This document shows, one piece after another, positions 59,144 to 64,000 of a DNA stretch of 64,000 bases (its first letter is position 1; each line of letters starts with the position of its first letter). The DNA is from Coniferiporia sulphurascens. Taxonomy: Eukaryota; Basidiomycota; Agaricomycetes; Hymenochaetales; Hymenochaetaceae. Both the position numbers and the translations under genes were made by a program. The notes under the pieces were generated by a model. The model did not search any database. It was given only the letters and a program-made list of their open reading frames with translations, and was not told the DNA's origin. The DNA lies in contig NBBA01000011.1 of the NCBI GenBank assembly GCA_002794785.1, forward strand, positions 744,001 through 808,000, in the 5' to 3' direction.

Positions 59144-59551
59144 CAGGGGGGTACCAAAAGTGTTGCACGCCCCGTATTTGGGGGGACCCTTCCGATTTAT
59201 CGGGGCATTACCCCACATAAGCCCGCCTCTGTAAAATTTTCTAATAAAGTGTACAAAGTGTTGAATCGGTTAGAGCAGAGTATTGAGATATTAGCGATGA
59301 ATAAACGATTAGTCATAAGCTTTTGAGCTCAAACATCTGGTGTACGACCTCGTATACGCACAAGGCATTAATGGATCAGAAGGGACTACACGTTAGAAAA
59401 TATGAACAGCAGCAATCTTGAGGTTACAGAATAATGTTTTGGCCTTAAAATCATACTGCTGAAGGTGAGGTTGGGACAGATCTTACAACACCCGATTCAT
59501 CGGTAGGGTCCTCCCAAATATGGGGCGTGCAACACTTTTGGTACCCCCCTG
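59144..59551. mobile_element. Tc1/mariner-type MITE, 408 bp, with about 60-bp terminal inverted repeats
   Basis: The left end reads CAGGGGGGTACCAAAAGTGT and continues TGCACGCCCC, TATTTGGG, GGACCCT and CCGAT. The right end has the same sequence inverted with only a few differences. Both ends are flanked by TA (59142-59143 and 59552-59553), the target duplication of Tc1/mariner elements. The interior is AT-rich and has no open frame of useful length, so the element is non-autonomous. The near-identical ends suggest recent activity of a matching transposase elsewhere in the genome. Confidence 0.88.
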
Positions 59552-59553
59552 TA

Positions 59554-60988
59554 GGCTGTAGGTCATGAACACTAGCGGACATCACAGCATCTCTTGGCTC
59601 TTCGCGCAATGCATATTACTGCCGAGCCCAGTCGATATGAAGTACGTAAATAAAGATGACGTAGCGCTTGGCTTTCATTTATTAGTTGGCTTGGTGAAAG
59701 GAAAAATAGCACATCCGTCAAGTTTTAACCATGCAAGTTTTAAAATAAAGACGTGCGTTTTGTAGGTCTTTATGCTTCGCTGCCTAAATTTAACTGACAT
59801 TCACCATGCGTGGCGTTTTTCTTAACGATGCGAGGAAATAGCTTTCACATGACGAGACTGTGCGGAGGATGCCACGAACGGCCTGCTTCCCTTAAACTTC
59901 TACACTGCGCGGCGAGAAAATTTCACGTCTCCCCTTTGTTCTTTGACTTGAATTTCGTCAGTCATCTCAGGGCGCGGCGCCCTCAGGCTGCGCTAAATAT
60001 ATCGACCGACGCGAGAAGTGCACCTGTGTACACTGCTGTATAATTGGATTCCATGCAGTGGCCGCCGCCGCACTCTTTATAGGTTTCTCCGAGGGTAGAG
60101 CGAGGCGTGGCAGAGGCAGAAGCGTGTCCTCGGCTACGCGTATAGAATCTGGGGCTGCAAATGAAGTCGCTTCTGAAGAAAGTGACGCTCTAGCTGCAAG
60201 AACACACGTTTTCGCGGGGAGGCGCTTCGGCTGGGGTAGGGGCGGGCTTTTCTTAGTCGCGGACGTATAGAAGTCTCCCACAACGTCTATTCGTGTGACT
60301 ACGGCTAATGATCGGACTTTCAGTCTGGCCGACGTGTGGGACTGGTGGATAAAAATCCTGTGCGGCCATCTTTGGCTGTTTCAAGATATATTGATTGTGT
60401 CTTCGTAAAATGCAGCTGGTGCTGCGGTGTGACACGCCGACGGGGGACCAGCATAATGCATGCAATGATGCGCAGCGTCTTCGAAAAAACCACGACAACT
60501 AGGTGGAATGGCTACCACTCCCACTAATCACAATGTGTAGCTAATAGTTACATACCTTGTTACTGTGCTCTAAACCCAAACTTCCGGATACGGGCAGCAC
60601 GATCTGCTTCGTCAATCCATCTCCACTGTAGTTGGTGATTCAATCAATTCCGACGGGTATGCTTCGCTAGAAACTTCCAATCACGGCTTAAGGGTGCGCG
60701 CAGCCCTGCAACCGCGTTCCGCCAAGTCGCGAGAGTAAGCGCCTGACTTGAAGGCGCCCGCCCTTCTTTGATCCCGCGCGGCAATGCCATCACGACCTCA
60801 AGCTGCGCCGCGGTCAAGCACTCGGACACACATACATATACGAATTCACACACCGCCGTTCCACGCCTACAGAACGTCCACCCCACATCCCCCACGCTGC
60901 CCATCCCATCTTCTCTTCCTTCCGCCCCCACTAGCTTTCTGAATCTGGTGGCCCGCACCGTTTGACGCGCCCCTTTCGCCGACCCACG
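59554..60988. other. Upstream region of the FAD oxidase, no gene recognised
   Basis: Frames at 60058-60270 (plus), 59967-60281 and 60253-60498 (minus) are of uncertain meaning. From about 60840 to 60988 the plus strand is strongly pyrimidine-rich (CCACCCCACATCCCCCACGC), typical of a fungal leader and core promoter. Confidence 0.4.
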
Positions 60989-63083
60989 ATGCGGCACGCT
61001 CTCGCAAGAGCCTGCGGCTCTGTGCTTTCCCTGGTGCTGTCGATTCAGGAGGCATCGACTATCGACGCGCCAGCGCAACTCTCTAGCTTTGGAGGGCCCT
61101 ACGCTGCAATGAAGGCCTGCGCCATATTGCAGCAAAACTTTCCGCAGCTTGTCGCATTTCCAGGTGCGTGGTTAAAACGTTCGCTTCCTTGGTGTTCCAT
61201 CACCGACCCACGGGCCGAATAAGGCGCCGAGCAGTTTGTCAACGACACAGAGCATTGGTCTGTATCGAGTGAACAGAACGCGACGTGTTCCATAGAGCCG
61301 GAAACCACGGCAGATGTTAGTGCCATTGTGCGTGATTCTTGATTTTGGGTTCTGTCTGGAGACGGCTGAGAAGTGTGGGGATCAGTTAGAAGTGATAGGT
61401 CGACCAGACGTCCGGGCTCCTTTTGCAGTGAGTTCATTTGGCAGTGTTGGAGGGGGTAAACGAATTATAGTGTTATACGGCAGGTCAAGTCGGGAGGACA
61501 CGCATATAACCTTGGCCACAGCTCGACACCTGGTGTGCAGATCTCGATGGCACGCTTCACGGACCTCACATACGACGAGGAACAAAATATTGTGTCCATC
61601 GGGATGGGGTTGACCTGGGATCTGGTATACGAGCGACTGGAGCCGTTGGGAGTCATGGTTGCAGGCGGTCGTATCAACGGTATCGGTGAGTTAAATATAC
61701 ATTGATGTGAAGACCCGAAACGGATACAATTTATGGATGACTTGTGGTAGGCGTTGGAGGACTGAGTTTGGGAGGTGGATTCTCCTGGAAGACAAACCAG
61801 TACGGGCTCACCATTGACACGATTGTTGCGCACGAACTTGTATTGCCCTCGGGAAAACAAGTTAACGTCACGAACGCAACGAATCCTGATCTTTTCTTTG
61901 CGCTCAGGGTAAGGAAAGTCTGGATGGAGTCGGGGGTTGTTGGTACTGACACTAGCGGCCGTTTGGACAGGGAGGGCTTAACAACTTTGGAGTCGTTACT
62001 AGAATTACCCTTGAGGCACACCAACAGACGCTCGTTTATGTGAGAGTTCCCGACATCCCAACGGTGCTGCCGATTGTTAACCATGTGGGTTTAGGGCGGC
62101 TCACTCATGTTCACCTCGGACATGATAGATCGCGTGAACAGCGCAGTGAGCGATTTCTCGCAAAATAACACAGACCCCAAAGCCCAGCTGCTTGTCACAT
62201 ACGCGTCTTTCGGCAGTCAAGTCAGTAATCCAGTATTTGTGACTTGAAGCTAGGCGGCACACTCAGCTGCCATCGGCCAGTTTATAACCAATTTATACCC
62301 GTTTTACGACGGGCCCGCGCCCCCGACGGGAATTTTCGATGGGTTTTTGGCTATACCGTCTATTGCGACGGAGATCAAGACGCGGACGTTCGTTGACTTT
62401 ATGTCGACCTTTGGGCAAGGCGACCTCGGTATTGGTCCATTCGGGTAGGTTTTTAGAAGTACGCACGCACGCACAGCACACATTCATAACTTACTCCCGA
62501 TTCCGAAGAATTGCACAGCACGTCATTCCTATAACCCGGTACTCGAAGTCGCTGCTTGACGTGATGGTAGCGCAGGTCCAGTCTCTCGGATCACAGCTAG
62601 CGACGCAGAACAACGGGTCAACCGTCATCGTCAGCGTCTCCCCGGAACCCTTCCTAAACCCGTTCGCGCATTCGCAAGGGGGCGCGTACCCGCATCCCCC
62701 CAGCCGGCAAGTGACGCCTGCGTCGCCGTTTATCGCGTACCAGACAGACCCAAGTCTCTCACTCGGTAAGCTTAGTCCCTCACTCCAATTCTTGCACTCG
62801 CAAACATTCAAAAATGGGCGCCCCCCACACGCCAGCCGCGCAGACCGCCCGCCACGCCACGTTCGTCAGCGAGATAAAGAAATTCACACACGCCATCCAG
62901 GCACAGGCTGTCGCAGAGGGGCTGAGCCTCTGGGACGACATCCTGTACCCTAATTACGCACTCTCCGACACCCCGCTCGACCTGCTGTACGGCTCGAACG
63001 TGCAGCGCTTAAAGGCGCTCGCAGCCGAATACGATCCGGGCAGAGTGATGTCCCTGACGGGTGGATTCAAGCTCAACTATTAA
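60989..63083 (+). CDS. Secreted FAD-linked oxidase, berberine-bridge-enzyme-like (514 aa)
   Basis: Ten exons: 60989-61163, 61224-61327, 61386-61427, 61484-61685, 61751-61908, 61971-62039, 62095-62220, 62281-62444, 62509-62765 and 62836-63083, total 1545 nt. The N-terminus (SVLSLVLSI core) looks like a signal peptide. The FAD-binding PCMH domain has FAVKSGGHAYN, where His113 is the usual covalent FAD attachment residue, GRINGIGVGGLSLGGGFSW and NPDLFFALRGGLNNFGVVTR. The C-terminal BBE domain has YPNYALSDTPLDLLYG and LKALAAEYDPGRV. Such enzymes oxidise sugars or secondary metabolites with oxygen. The second usual flavin anchor, Cys in GxxGxC, seems to be replaced (GVGGLSLGGG has none at that place), so attachment is probably through His only. 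The joint of exons 7 and 8 has an alternative (donor at 62215, acceptor at 62266). Confidence 0.87.
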
Positions 63084-63778
63084 ATCGCTAATATAATAAT
63101 ATCTGCAAAGAAATACCTGCTTCCGACGTTAGTGAGTAACAGCTCTTGTCAACGCCGGGTTTTTCCGGTGCTTTCTTTCTTTCTGAACTGATTGGTGGGT
63201 AGCCCCCAGAGACTTGCGTCGACTCGCGTTTTTATCTTTATTCGCAGCGCATTTCATGTATTATCTTTCTTGAACGAATGTCTAAATTTACTTAATACAG
63301 AAAGGTGACTGAAGTTGCCGAAACCACTCGAAGTTAGGAATGTTATAAAGAGGCATATTTATTTTAATCGCGCGTATTGCTTCAGTTGAAATGGTAGTAT
63401 CGGCGAGGATTGCGAACGCTACCTACCATGGTCTCAGCCACGTACATGTAGGTCTTATACAACACGTGAGGCTTTAAGAACAGTCGAAAATTGGGTCACT
63501 TCGAAACCTCTAAGATAGATTGACCACACAAGACACAATCGCAGCAACAGCTCCAAGTTTTCTTTTACAGGGTACACGATGGTCATCCGATGGATGTTGA
63601 GATCCCCAGGCCCATACTCTATGCTACATATGCTTATTGTTGAAAAAAGAAAGAAAAAAAGGAGAAAAAGATGGTCAACGGGGAAATGAAGTCGTAAATA
63701 AGGATACCCAGGTACTCATCCATCTACGAGATCCTTATCCAAATAGCTCGGCTCGCGATCCCACCGGATCCGATCCGA
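63084..63778. other. Convergent 3' region, no gene recognised
   Basis: Between the FAD oxidase and the gene at the right edge. Short CTTT and A-rich runs only. Confidence 0.5.
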
Positions 63779-64000
63779 CTAGTCGTCTTCCTCGATGCCT
63801 GCAGGGCGTACGATGTTCTGGACATCAACGCCCGGGAGCGGCCACCGGCGCGCAAATACGCGAACTTCCGCTCGGAGCTCGCGCACGTCGGCGCTCTGCT
63901 CGGCGACGCGAAGGAAGTCTTTGAGGAGCTTAGACTTCGACTCCTTCTGCAGAGTCAGCGCGAGCTGCACGGTGCGGTGCAGGAGGGACGCGACAGTCTT
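63779..64000 (-). CDS. Serine hydroxymethyltransferase, C-terminal end (partial, 73 residues)
   Basis: A minus-strand frame, open from the right edge to a stop at 63781-63779. It reads KTVASLLHRTVQLALTLQKE, KLLKDFLRVAEQ, ELRAEVRVFARRWPLPGVD and an acidic end. This matches the C-terminal helices of eukaryotic serine hydroxymethyltransferase, where a helix of the form FLHxAVxLxLxLQ is followed by KDFL and by LRxEVxxFAxxFPLPG. That enzyme uses pyridoxal phosphate to interconvert serine and glycine with tetrahydrofolate. The catalytic part lies outside the window, so the call rests on this end alone. Confidence 0.7.
   Translation of the reverse strand, partial: KTVASLLHRTVQLALTLQKESKSKLLKDFLRVAEQSADVRELRAEVRVFARRWPLPGVDVQNIVRPAGIEEDD

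Noticed and set aside
60644..61135. 163-codon minus-strand frame over the FAD oxidase start
   Set aside because: It is antisense to the leader and first exon of a well-supported gene and shows no domain.
62766..62835. Apparent loss of the last acceptor site in the FAD oxidase (ATG instead of AG before GGCGCC)
   Set aside because: A proper acceptor (CACGCCAG at 62835) slightly further on keeps the frame.
1..64000. CRISPR arrays, bacterial operon signals, riboswitches
   Set aside because: The window is fungal nuclear DNA; no regularly spaced repeats or bacterial signals are present.

Overview
This is a 64-kb piece of fungal nuclear DNA. Protein genes are split by many short introns (about 50-70 nt, GT...AG). 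The recognisable genes have the gene content of a mushroom-forming basidiomycete (Agaricomycetes): a CaaX mating-pheromone precursor, a sesquiterpene-synthase homologue, two DUF2235 hydrolases, a berberine-bridge-like FAD oxidase and an omega-like glutathione transferase. I cannot name the species. All exon models were assembled by eye from splice signals, frame phase and comparison between paralogues, and all totals are divisible by three. No database search was possible.

Layout. 1-177: 5' end of a gene running off the left edge. 1664-1798: a 44-residue pheromone precursor ending in CVIA, with its own TATA box. 3.7-18.7 kb: four tandem minus-strand copies of one multi-exon gene family (copies 1-4); the intergenic DNA is duplicated along with the genes. 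Copies 1 and 2 are intact; copies 3 and 4 are pseudogenes. 20.2-29.1 kb: a gene-poor, low-complexity core bounded by an inverted repeat. 29.4-30.2 kb: a small unrecognised gene. 31.0-33.4 kb: an intact fifth family copy in the opposite orientation, followed by a relic of a sixth copy and an inverted copy of a TATA-bearing element also found at 3.0 kb. The left and right halves therefore look like a decayed inverted duplication around the core.

37.6-46 kb: two paralogous DUF2235 alpha/beta-hydrolase genes. 46.7-63 kb: a more conventional stretch with a secreted S10 carboxypeptidase, a glutathione transferase, CTP synthase, a divergently oriented terpene-synthase homologue whose metal-binding motifs are all lost, a probably mitochondrial DEAD-box helicase, a 408-bp MITE and a secreted FAD-dependent oxidase. 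The right edge holds the C-terminus of a probable serine hydroxymethyltransferase.

The strongest leads are the pheromone gene, the repeated gene family with a C-terminal DM9-like domain, an intron in copies 1, 2 and 4 that seems to have arisen by a local tandem duplication, the conserved TATA-bearing element that faces the 3' ends of family genes, and the terpene-synthase homologue with an open frame but no catalytic ligands.
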